A DNA stretch of 10,106 nt from Chloroflexota bacterium (GTDB lineage Bacteria; Chloroflexota; UBA6077; CF-72): contig JAFAWJ010001073.1 in the NCBI GenBank assembly GCA_019242065.1, forward strand, positions 1 through 10,106, given 5' to 3'. A program made the translations under genes and the position numbers. Numbering within the stretch: the first letter of the stretch is position 1; each line of letters opens with the position of its first letter. Shown piece after piece: positions 1 to 5,942 of the stretch. The notes below the pieces were generated by a model. That model was not told where the DNA came from. It did no database searches and saw nothing but the letters and a program-made list of their open reading frames with translations.

Positions 1-16
1 CGCTAAGCGCTCCGCA

Positions 17-90
17 CGGCGACTACATCAGTCGTCGGGCATGATCTCGAAGCCGGCGACTACATCAGTCGTCGGGCATGATCTCGAAGC
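17..90. repeat. 37-bp tandem duplication (two exact copies)
   Basis: Positions 17-53 and 54-90 are identical 37-base units in direct tandem. The match extends one further base (54 and 91) and then breaks on both sides. On the minus strand each unit encodes GFEIMPDD followed by TGA, so the unit contains the last eight codons and the stop of the small leftward gene at 65-256. Because 37 is not a multiple of three and the first stop is intact, the extra copy lies in the 3' flank and does not change the protein. A short inverted repeat, CGACT with AGTCG around ACATC, lies in each unit. A recent slippage or replication duplication is the simplest explanation. Confidence 0.95.
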
Positions 91-256
91 CAGCCGCGTA
101 CAGCGCGTCGTCGAGGCGCTCGATCGTGCGCGGCTCGCCCGGGTCGCGGAAGTCCGGATGGTCGATCCACCACTCCGCCCGCCCGTGCCACTCGGCCGCC
201 ACCGAGCCGACCCGTACCCCGTTCTTCCGGACCTGGTAGCGATACTCAAGCTCCAC
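65..256 (-). CDS. Small hypothetical protein, 63 aa
   Basis: I do not recognise a family. The protein starts with GTG at 256-254, preceded by a GAGGA Shine-Dalgarno-like sequence a few bases upstream, and ends with TGA at 67-65. The first third (MELEYRYQVRKNGVRVGSV) alternates charged and hydrophobic residues as in a beta hairpin. A Trp-rich acidic stretch follows (AEWWIDHPDF, about 27-36), then a helix-like segment (ERLDDALYAAG, about 46-56), and the protein ends with an acidic tail. There is no signal peptide or membrane segment, so it is probably a small cytosolic protein. It lies last in the leftward gene series, about 200 bp after the membrane protein gene, so co-transcription is uncertain. 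The terminal codons and stop are duplicated downstream. Coding potential looks reasonable, with mostly G or C in third positions. Function is unknown. Confidence 0.6.
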   Translation of the reverse strand: MELEYRYQVRKNGVRVGSVAAEWHGRAEWWIDHPDFRDPGEPRTIERLDDALYAAGFEIMPDD

Positions 257-458
257 GATTCCTCACGCGCGCCCAGACTGTTGCACATGCGCCATCGCGA
301 AATTTTCGCTGCCCGGCGACGCGGCCGCCGATAGTTCCAGACACAACGCCGCCGCCGCCTTGGTCTGCGCCACCGATACGCCCTGCCCGGCCCCTGGCAC
401 CCGAGCAGCGACCGGTACGCCTGCGCATGCGGCATGCCCGACTGTCGTCGCGGCGCGC

Positions 459-986
459 CTAGTGGCGGCGGGTTCGCCCGCGTCCTTTGCCATGCCGACG
501 GCGAGCTGGTCGGCGGCTTACCTGCCCATTTCGCAATTCGGCCGGCGCCCCTCCAGGGTGTAACGGGCCCGCCGCCAGGCTGAGGGTTCGGAGCGCCCAG
601 CCGCCGAGAATCAGCGCCACCGGTCCGACAAACAGATGAAAGACGTTCTCGCCAGCCCCGAGCTGCAACCCAAACGGCTGGTCGAGTGTCAGCCCCAGGA
701 CACCCAGCGCGGTGTAGAAGGCGCCGAAGATCACCGACGCCCAGGCCACGCGGATCGCCTGCCCGTTCCGACCCAGCACACTGACCACCAGGAGGGCGAT
801 GCCCCACAGCCCATTCAGCAGGCTGCTGCGCCAGTCCGTCGCATTGACCGGCGCCGGCAGAGCCAGCCAGTTGACGATCGTCAGCACGACACCGTCGAGC
901 AGCAGCCCTGCGCCCACTACCCAGATGTACAGTTGGTCCAGGCGCACGGGATCGACGAGTTTGAGCTCCGCGCGGACCAGGCTCAT
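459..986 (-). CDS. Four-helix integral membrane protein, DUF4383-like
   Basis: The predicted protein has 175 residues and four hydrophobic segments at about 19-40, 55-72, 80-100 and 114-134, so it should sit in the cytoplasmic membrane. The stretch GAGENVFHLFVGPVALILGG (about 110-129) resembles the asparagine/histidine-containing last helix of DUF4383 proteins, whose function is unknown. The assignment rests on that similarity alone and is tentative. ATG at 986-984 lies 15 bp after the crotonase stop, so the gene probably belongs to the same leftward transcript. No strong Shine-Dalgarno sequence is visible, though GGGG precedes the start. The odd part is the C-terminal tail after about residue 137: some 38 residues rich in Arg, Gly and Pro and ending in a strongly basic run. 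It may be a cytoplasmic tail, or readthrough after loss of an earlier stop. I found no decisive frameshift. Confidence 0.7.
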   Translation of the reverse strand: MSLVRAELKLVDPVRLDQLYIWVVGAGLLLDGVVLTIVNWLALPAPVNATDWRSSLLNGLWGIALLVVSVLGRNGQAIRVAWASVIFGAFYTALGVLGLTLDQPFGLQLGAGENVFHLFVGPVALILGGWALRTLSLAAGPLHPGGAPAELRNGQVSRRPARRRHGKGRGRTRRH

Positions 987-1001
987 GGGCGCGCCCCGGG
1001 C

Positions 1002-1751
1002 TCAGGGATTTCGCAGTCCGAGGACGCGTTCGGCAGCGGAGCGGAATCGCGCCGCGCTGTCAGGCGTGCGACCCATCCCCTGGTTGACTTCGTGCTCGTA
1101 CTCCAGCGCTTTATCAACTGGCAGCGCACGCTCGATAATCTCTTTCAGGGCGCGAACCGCCGCCGGCGAGTTGGCCACGATGCGTTGGGCCATGGCCACC
1201 GCCGTTTGCAGCACCGCCTCCGGAGCGACCACCTGGTTCAGCAAACCAATGCGCAGCGCTTCGGTGGCCCGAATCTCGTCGCCGGTGAACAGCAGCTCTT
1301 TGGCTTTGGCTTCGCCGACGATCCTCGGCAGCACCGCGGCGCCGGGCGCGCGGCCATAACTGGCGCCGTGGAACTTCAGGCGCGCGTCCTCACCGCCGAT
1401 TCGAATGTCACAGTGAATCGCCAGCAGTGCTCCGCCGCCAAAGCAGTAGCCACGGATCGCCGCGATCGTGGGCGTCCTGACTTCGTGCAGCAACAGCGAC
1501 GCGTTGAGGCGTGGAAACGTGCGCTCCTCCTCCAGGGCCGCCACCTGCTCGGCCATGTCACCGCCCGAGGAAAACGCGCGATCGCCCGCGCCGGTGATGA
1601 CGATCGCGCCGATCGTCTCGTCCGCATCCAGCGCCGTGACGACCTCTTCCAGCTGCGTGACCATCTCCGAATTCAGCGCGTTGAGCTTGTCCGGACGATT
1701 GAGGGTCACGACTGCGACGCCAGCCCCCGACTCCATAAGAACGGCGGTCAC
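1002..1751 (-). CDS. Enoyl-CoA hydratase/isomerase (crotonase) family protein
   Basis: This 249-residue protein has the normal length for a single-domain crotonase. Such enzymes act on acyl-CoA thioesters in the cytosol, for example in fatty-acid or aromatic-acid beta-oxidation. The N-terminal strand VAVVTLNRPDKLNALN (12-27) is diagnostic. The two oxyanion-hole loops are visible at AFSSGGD (59-65) and GYCFGGGALL (101-110). By hand alignment with mitochondrial hydratase, the second catalytic Glu is present as E152 in AKELLFTG, but the first Glu position is Gly129 in FHGASYG. Simple hydration of enoyl-CoA is therefore uncertain, and isomerase, hydrolase or lyase activity is possible. The GTG start at 1751-1749 overlaps the TGA of the upstream oxidoreductase as GTGA, which suggests translational coupling and a shared pathway. 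No Shine-Dalgarno sequence is evident, which fits coupling. Confidence 0.93.
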   Translation of the reverse strand: MTAVLMESGAGVAVVTLNRPDKLNALNSEMVTQLEEVVTALDADETIGAIVITGAGDRAFSSGGDMAEQVAALEEERTFPRLNASLLLHEVRTPTIAAIRGYCFGGGALLAIHCDIRIGGEDARLKFHGASYGRAPGAAVLPRIVGEAKAKELLFTGDEIRATEALRIGLLNQVVAPEAVLQTAVAMAQRIVANSPAAVRALKEIIERALPVDKALEYEHEVNQGMGRTPDSAARFRSAAERVLGLRNP

Positions 1752-2740
1752 AGGACGAGCACCACGTTACCGATGACCGCGCCACGCTCAACTGTGGTAT
1801 GCGCCTCACTGATTCGGTCGAGTGGCATGTGGGCGCCGATGCGAGGCTTCAAGGCACCTTCTTCGAGCGCTCGATTGACGTCCGCGGCGCCGGCGGCTTT
1901 GGCCGACTCGGGCAGCGTGTAGACCAGAATCGGACGGATCACCACGTTTTTGACCATCAACGGTCGGAACACGAGCTTCGGCTCCGGATCGCCGCGGGAG
2001 GCGTAGCCAGCGATGGTGCCATACGGCTTGATGATCTGCTGACTCACCGGCAGATTGCCGCCAAAATCGACTTCCACGATACGGTCGACACCCGCGTCAC
2101 TCGTCACATGTTTGATCTCGGCCACCACGTCCTGCGTCCGATAATTGATGACGTGCTGCGCACCGACCTGGTTGGCTTCGCGCGCCTTCTCGTCTGAGCT
2201 CACCGTACTGATGACCTGTGCGCCGCCCCACCTGGCCAGCTGGATGGCGGTGCTGCCGACCGCGCCCGCGCCGCCCGTCACCAGCACGACCTGACCCTGC
2301 ACGGGGCCGTCGGCGAACAGCGCCCGATGGGCGGTCAGCGCGGGGATACCCAGACACGCGCCAGCGTCGAAGTCGACGTTATCTGGCAATTTGACGGCGC
2401 GTTGGGCGGGCACCACCGTGTACTCGGCTGCCGTGCCGCCCGGGCGGTTCCAGGTCGCCTCGTACACCCAGACCCGCTCGCCGACACGCGCGGCGTCGAC
2501 ACCCTGGCCGACGGCGTCGATCACGCCGGATCCGTCCTGGTGCGGCACGATCCGCGGGAACGGCATCGGCGCCTGCGTGCCGGCGCGGCCGTAGGTATCC
2601 GAAGGATTGACGCCCGACGCTCGCACGCGGACGCGTACCTCACCCGCTTGGGGCTCGGGTCGGTCCAGGCTGCCAATCTGCAGCACGTCCTGGGCGGGGC
2701 CCTGCCGCTGGTAAAAAGCCGCCCGCATCAACTCAGCCAT
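1748..2740 (-). CDS. NAD(P)H:quinone reductase-like MDR oxidoreductase
   Basis: The 330-residue product is a medium-chain dehydrogenase/reductase of the quinone oxidoreductase (zeta-crystallin) type, which reduces quinones or reactive enones with NADPH in the cytosol. The GroES-like N-terminal domain includes ASGVNPSDTYGRAG (41-54) and HQDGSGVIDAVGQGV (67-81). The nucleotide-binding Rossmann domain begins at VVLVTGGAGAVGSTAIQLAR (151-170) with the usual AxxGxxG-like turn, followed by TVSSDEK and the later HVINYRTQD (196-204). The cysteine-rich zinc-binding loop of alcohol dehydrogenases is absent, as expected for this branch. ATG at 2740 is chosen. A second ATG four codons later (2728), giving MRAAFYQ, matches family N-termini equally well. 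This is the first gene of the leftward set, and its stop overlaps the crotonase start. The substrate cannot be read from the sequence. Confidence 0.94.
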   Translation of the reverse strand: MAELMRAAFYQRQGPAQDVLQIGSLDRPEPQAGEVRVRVRASGVNPSDTYGRAGTQAPMPFPRIVPHQDGSGVIDAVGQGVDAARVGERVWVYEATWNRPGGTAAEYTVVPAQRAVKLPDNVDFDAGACLGIPALTAHRALFADGPVQGQVVLVTGGAGAVGSTAIQLARWGGAQVISTVSSDEKAREANQVGAQHVINYRTQDVVAEIKHVTSDAGVDRIVEVDFGGNLPVSQQIIKPYGTIAGYASRGDPEPKLVFRPLMVKNVVIRPILVYTLPESAKAAGAADVNRALEEGALKPRIGAHMPLDRISEAHTTVERGAVIGNVVLVL

Positions 2741-2832
2741 CGCGCCAAGCGTACCGTTTGGACGGGGACACGGGCGTGCGCGCAGCGCTCAGGCCAAGCA
2801 GAATCCCGAACGTGCGCGAAGGACCAGTTTGA
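2741..2832. promoter_or_regulatory. Divergent intergenic spacer with probable promoters
   Basis: These 92 bp separate the leftward quinone-reductase gene from the rightward MFS gene, so promoters for both should lie here or just inside the genes. I could not identify convincing -35/-10 pairs on either strand. The clear signal is the ribosome binding site GAAGGA at 2818-2823, nine bases before the MFS ATG. The presence of two start regions is inferred from gene orientation only. Confidence 0.5.
2818..2823 (+). promoter_or_regulatory. Shine-Dalgarno site of the first MFS gene
   Basis: GAAGGA lies nine bases upstream of the ATG at 2833. It is the best ribosome binding site in the window and settles the start of the 420-residue transporter in preference to the overlapping frame that opens at 2829. 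Confidence 0.8.
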
Positions 2833-4095
2833 ATGGCGGTCTTCAGCGGCCCACTCTGGCACCAGCCCGAGTTCCTCAAGCTATGGGCCGGCAGCTCGAT
2901 CTCGAGCCTTGGCAGCCAGATCACGATCCTGGCCCTGCCTCTGACCGCCGTGCTCATGTTCCAGGCGGGCCCGGCCGAGACCGGCCTGCTGACCGCGGCC
3001 GGCGTCGCGCCGACGCTGCTCTTTGGCCTGCCCGCCGGCGCCTGGGTGGATCGCTTGCCACGCCGACCCATCCGCGTCGCCGCCGACCTGGCCAGCGCAC
3101 TGGTGATCGCGTCGGTGCCGCTCGCCGCCCTGCTGGGCGTGCTGCAGATGCGACAGCTGTACCTCGCCGCCTTCCTGGCCGGCACGTGCGCCGTCTGGAC
3201 CCGCCTGAGCGTCTCGGCCATGCTGCCGTCGCTGGTCGGCCGCGCCAACTTGCTGGAGGCCAACACCAAAACGATGGTCAGCTTCTCGCTGGCCACCATC
3301 GCCGGGCCAAGCCTAGCGGGCATCCTGGTCCAGGCCTTTTCCGCCCCACTCGCGCTGCTGGCCGACGCGGCCAGCTTTGTCGTCTCAGCCATGTGCGTCT
3401 GGTGGGTCCGACTCGACGAGTCCGGGCCGTCGCGCGAGATGCGTCACGGCATCTGGCGCGACGTCACCGAGGGCCTCCGCTGGCTACGTGCGGAGCCGGT
3501 CCTGTTCCGTCTCACGCTCAGCATCGGACTGGCCAACCTGGCCTGGTATGGCGTCCAGGCGGTCATCGTCGTGTACGCCACCGAGACACTCGGCGTGCCA
3601 CCGGCGCTGCTGGGAATTACCCTCGGCGCGATCGGTCCGGCCAGCCTGGTGGGGGCACTCGTCGCCGGACGTGTCGCACGACGGCTCGGTCTGGGGCGGA
3701 CCCTGGTGCTGGCCTTGACTGGCGAAGCGATCAGTCGCTTGATGCTGATCGCGGCCACCGGCACGCCGGAGCTCGCGGCGCTGTGGATCGCGTCGTCGCA
3801 GGCGCTGTTCGGGTTCATCGCCCCACTCTGGGATGTCAACGCCAACAGCCTGCGCCAGACGGCGACGCCCGAGCGACTACTCGGACGCGTCTCGGCGGCC
3901 TCGTTGTTTATCAGCGCCGGTATGGCGCCAATCGGCGCGCTGCTGGCTGGCTGGATCGGGGCAAGCGTGGGGCTGCGCGCCGCCCTGATCGAGACCGCCA
4001 TCGTGACCCTGATCGCCCTGGTGATCCTGGTCCGCTCCCCCGTTCCGAGCGTGCGCGACCCGGGCGCGGCGACGTCGCGGATGGAGCTGGCCTGA
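2833..4095 (+). CDS. MFS transporter, drug/siderophore exporter-like
   Basis: This 420-residue inner-membrane protein has about twelve hydrophobic segments and the length typical of the MFS subfamily that includes enterobactin-exporter-like and multidrug efflux proteins. The N-terminus FLKLWAGSSISSLGSQITIL (14-33) is the usual first helix. The loop GAWVDRLPRRPIRVAADL (69-86) is a good match to MFS motif A between helices 2 and 3. A cytosolic linker rich in charged residues (about 193-222) separates the two six-helix halves. The second half contains WDVNANSLRQTATPERLLGRV (333-353), a segment often seen in these exporters. Export is probably proton-driven, and the substrate is unknown. The start is set by a strong Shine-Dalgarno sequence. 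The gene converges on the DinB-like gene with only 12 bp between stops. The second MFS gene in this window belongs to the same broad subfamily. Confidence 0.93.
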   Translation: MAVFSGPLWHQPEFLKLWAGSSISSLGSQITILALPLTAVLMFQAGPAETGLLTAAGVAPTLLFGLPAGAWVDRLPRRPIRVAADLASALVIASVPLAALLGVLQMRQLYLAAFLAGTCAVWTRLSVSAMLPSLVGRANLLEANTKTMVSFSLATIAGPSLAGILVQAFSAPLALLADAASFVVSAMCVWWVRLDESGPSREMRHGIWRDVTEGLRWLRAEPVLFRLTLSIGLANLAWYGVQAVIVVYATETLGVPPALLGITLGAIGPASLVGALVAGRVARRLGLGRTLVLALTGEAISRLMLIAATGTPELAALWIASSQALFGFIAPLWDVNANSLRQTATPERLLGRVSAASLFISAGMAPIGALLAGWIGASVGLRAALIETAIVTLIALVILVRSPVPSVRDPGAATSRMELA

Positions 4096-4111
4096 TCGCC
4101 CGACGGATCAG
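4092..4111. terminator. Small hairpin shared by two convergent stop codons
   Basis: CTGATC (4092-4097) pairs with GATCAG (4106-4111) around an 8-base loop. The rightward TGA (4093-4095) lies in one arm and the complement of the leftward TGA (4108-4110) in the other. The arrangement is symmetric, so the structure would form in both transcripts. The six-pair stem is weak and lacks a good T-tract (AAAA follows at 4114-4117, giving TTTT on the minus strand but on the wrong side). A terminator role is inferred from position. Confidence 0.35.
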
Positions 4112-4911
4112 CGAAAAGCGCGCCGCAGGGCTCCCAGCTCCTGTGGTGTCCCTCGGGTCACCTCCAGATGCGACTGTGTGCCGGGCACGAAGTGCCGACC
4201 CGAAATGAACCGAATGATCTCTTCAGCCGGGCCGCTGATCGCCAGCGGCGCGTCACTCGTGCCGCCAGCCTGCGCCAGCCGGGGACGTTCCGCGGTTGGA
4301 TCCAGTGTGTACGTCTGACCCGAGTCGGTCAAATGAAAGGCAATCGGCTTCGTCGCGAGCGCCGCGGCCCGCTCCTTATCCAGCGGCAGGTTCATGAAGT
4401 GCAGCATGCTCGCCAGCAGGCCGACGGCCGCGGGATCCAGTTGGGCGTTGCGGTCACGGCTGACGTAGACGTCCCAGCTGTGGCACGCCAGCTCCCACAC
4501 GCGCGAGAGCTGATAGGCATACAGCGGGCGCTTGCCAGCAAAACCTTCGACCTCCTGAAGTCCGGCTTGATCCGGCGTCGAGGCTTCGACCGCGAGGTAG
4601 TCGCGCACGGCTGGCGAAAACGAGGCGAACATTTGCGCCGGCTCGAGGCTGTCGAAATGCCCCCAGATCTGCTGCATGGTCTCGCGCGTCACGGCCGGCC
4701 CGCCGCCAACCCATGCCTTCACCCGCAACCCGCCAATTTGCGAGCCGGAGCCGATGTGCGACACGACTTGAAAAATCTGCCAGTCCGTGCAGTACGACTG
4801 CTCGACCCAGCCCGCGGCGTCCAGCGCCTCGAGGTAGCCATTCAGTCGGCCGATCTCGCGCTGCTCGTACGCCTTGATCCCAGCGTAGGGATTGGATTCA
4901 GTGGTAGTCAC
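4108..4911 (-). CDS. Maleylpyruvate isomerase / DinB-family metal-dependent protein
   Basis: The 267-residue protein combines an N-terminal DinB-like four-helix domain with a C-terminal SCP2-like domain, the architecture of the mycothiol-dependent maleylpyruvate isomerase (MDMPI) family. Family members use a metal and a low-molecular-weight thiol for cis-trans isomerisation or thiol transfer, and most have unknown substrates. The three metal-ligand positions appear present: His52 in VVSHIGSG, then Glu140 and His144 in WELACHSWDV. The C-terminal part includes IAFHLTDSGQTYTL (190-203) and APLAISGPAEEIIRFISGRH (221-240), which fits the MDMPI C-terminal/SCP2 fold. I chose GTG at 4911, giving (V)TTTESNPYAG. 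A longer reading to 5001 would overlap the divergent methyltransferase and adds a Trp/His-rich leader unlike the family. The protein is cytosolic. Its mycothiol link is known mainly from Actinobacteria, and here it is an inference. Confidence 0.88.
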   Translation of the reverse strand: MTTTESNPYAGIKAYEQREIGRLNGYLEALDAAGWVEQSYCTDWQIFQVVSHIGSGSQIGGLRVKAWVGGGPAVTRETMQQIWGHFDSLEPAQMFASFSPAVRDYLAVEASTPDQAGLQEVEGFAGKRPLYAYQLSRVWELACHSWDVYVSRDRNAQLDPAAVGLLASMLHFMNLPLDKERAAALATKPIAFHLTDSGQTYTLDPTAERPRLAQAGGTSDAPLAISGPAEEIIRFISGRHFVPGTQSHLEVTRGTPQELGALRRAFR

Positions 4912-4938
4912 GCACTGCCAGGGTAGTCGCTTCGCAGC

Positions 4939-4948
4939 CCACCGGTGG
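4939..4948. promoter_or_regulatory. 10-bp palindrome in the tight divergent spacer
   Basis: CCACCGGTGG is a perfect palindrome lying between the leftward MDMPI-like start (4911) and the rightward methyltransferase ATG (4954). Its right half GGTGG also sits about five bases before that ATG, so it may simply act as the ribosome binding site. An operator role is possible because only about 42 bp separate the two genes, but a short GC-rich palindrome can occur by chance. Confidence 0.3.
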
Positions 4949-4953
4949 CTAGC

Positions 4954-5922
4954 ATGGGGCTGCACATCTTGCCACTGGCACTTCAGCCCGACACCGTCCA
5001 TTGCGGCGATGCTCGCGAGCTCCTGCGGCGCGTGACACCCGAGTCAGTCGCGTTGAGCTTCTGGTCCCCGCCTTACTTCGTCGGCAAGTCCTACGAGCAA
5101 ACCTGGTCATTCCAGGAGTGGGCGGCGCTCCTGTCCGAGGTCATTGCCCTGCACCTGTCCGTGCTGGTGCCTGGCGGCTTTCTGGCCATCAACATCGCCG
5201 ATATCCTCGCCCTGCCTGACTCCGCCATGCCCCGCATCCAGGCAGACAACGTGGCTACCAAGCGTCAGGGCGTCACGCGCGCGCAGATCCTCGCCGCGAA
5301 AGTCGACCACCCGGACTACAACCGCTACCAACTGGCGGCCTTGCTGGGTTGCAGCGAGCAGACCATCCAGCGCCGGACCGAGCACAACAATGTCCGGGGC
5401 GGGAAATACGCGGTGCAACGCAAGGTCAAGCTGGTCGGGGGGCTCGTCCAGGACTGGGCGGACGAGGCCGGCCTGTACCTCTATGATCGCCGCGTCTGGG
5501 TCAAGGACCCGTGCTGGGAAAACAGCCGCTGGCACAGCCTCTCGTATCGATCGGTCGACGAGTTCGAGTATGTCTACGTGTTCTGGAAACCCGGCATCAC
5601 GACCATTGATCGGGCGCGACTGAGCCGACGCGAGTGGGCAGACTGGGGCTCACGGGGCGTGTGGAACATCGCCTCCGTGAGATCCAATAACGAGCACGAA
5701 GCGCAGTTTCCCGTCGAGCTACCGCGACGGGTGATCCGCCTCTTCTCGGCGCCCGGCGATCTCGTCCTGGACCCGTTCATTGGCAGCGGCACGACGGCGC
5801 TGGCGGCCATCCAGGAGCAGCGGCACTTCCTCGGGTTTGAGCTGGTGCCCGAGTACGCCGCGCTCGCTGCCGCGCGCATCAAACAGCACACACAAGACCG
5901 CGGCGCTCAAACTCCTGAGTAA
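4954..5922 (+). CDS. Site-specific DNA methyltransferase, N4-cytosine/N6-adenine beta class
   Basis: The 322-residue protein is a SAM-dependent DNA amino-methyltransferase. Catalytic motif IV appears first as FWSPPYF (around 36-42). SPPY suggests N4-cytosine rather than N6-adenine methylation. The SAM-binding motif I appears near the C-terminus as LVLDPFIGSGTTALAA (270-285), preceded by QFPVELPRRVIRLFS. This order defines the beta class. Between them, around residues 108-145, sits a helix-turn-helix-like segment (YQLAALLGCSEQTIQRRTEHN) likely to be part of target recognition. It is followed by a Trp/Tyr-rich block (RVWVKDPCWENSRWHSLS). The ATG at 4954 is preferred because GGTGG precedes it. 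GTG at 4945 would add three residues. No restriction endonuclease gene is adjacent, so it looks solitary, with a possible role in regulation, repair marking or anti-restriction. Its stop lies in the loop of a strong hairpin. Confidence 0.93.
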   Translation: MGLHILPLALQPDTVHCGDARELLRRVTPESVALSFWSPPYFVGKSYEQTWSFQEWAALLSEVIALHLSVLVPGGFLAINIADILALPDSAMPRIQADNVATKRQGVTRAQILAAKVDHPDYNRYQLAALLGCSEQTIQRRTEHNNVRGGKYAVQRKVKLVGGLVQDWADEAGLYLYDRRVWVKDPCWENSRWHSLSYRSVDEFEYVYVFWKPGITTIDRARLSRREWADWGSRGVWNIASVRSNNEHEAQFPVELPRRVIRLFSAPGDLVLDPFIGSGTTALAAIQEQRHFLGFELVPEYAALAAARIKQHTQDRGAQTPE

Positions 5923-5942
5923 AACCAGGAGGAGCGCCGCGG
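5898..5942. terminator. Long hairpin over the methyltransferase stop codon
   Basis: CCGCGGCGCTC (5898-5908) pairs perfectly with GAGCGCCGCGG (5932-5942). Inside, after an AAA bulge, CTCCTG (5912-5917) pairs with CAGGAG (5926-5931), leaving an 8-base loop that contains TAA, the methyltransferase stop. Rightward, the next bases are a G-rich tract (5946-5957) and not T residues, so this is not a classic intrinsic terminator. Leftward, the flank is moderately T-rich. A 3'-end stabiliser, a U-tract-less terminator, or a barrier between convergent transcripts are all possible. Confidence 0.55.

Noticed and set aside
263..493. Possible 76-codon leftward gene between the membrane protein and the 63-residue gene
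   Set aside because: Its stop lies close before the next start, which fits an operon, but the Ala/Gly-rich translation has no motif, codon third positions are less biased, and it overlaps the membrane protein's tail. I could not support it.
28..807. Leftward 259-codon frame ending in GFEIMPDD at the far repeat copy
   Set aside because: Most of it is an out-of-frame reading of the membrane protein gene with Arg/Pro-rich translation. The shared ending results only from the 37-bp duplication.
636..1922. Long rightward open frame opposite the membrane protein and crotonase genes
   Set aside because: It is Arg/Gln/His-rich, has no recognisable motif, and lies antisense to well-supported crotonase and MDR coding sequence. 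Long antisense open frames are expected in GC-rich genes.
2829..4208. 459-codon rightward frame overlapping the first MFS gene
   Set aside because: Its translation is rich in Arg, Gly, Pro and His without domains. The frame starting at 2833 has the Shine-Dalgarno site and clear MFS motifs.
4912..5001. 30-residue N-terminal extension of the MDMPI-like protein
   Set aside because: It would overlap the start of the divergent methyltransferase, and the family begins near the chosen GTG.
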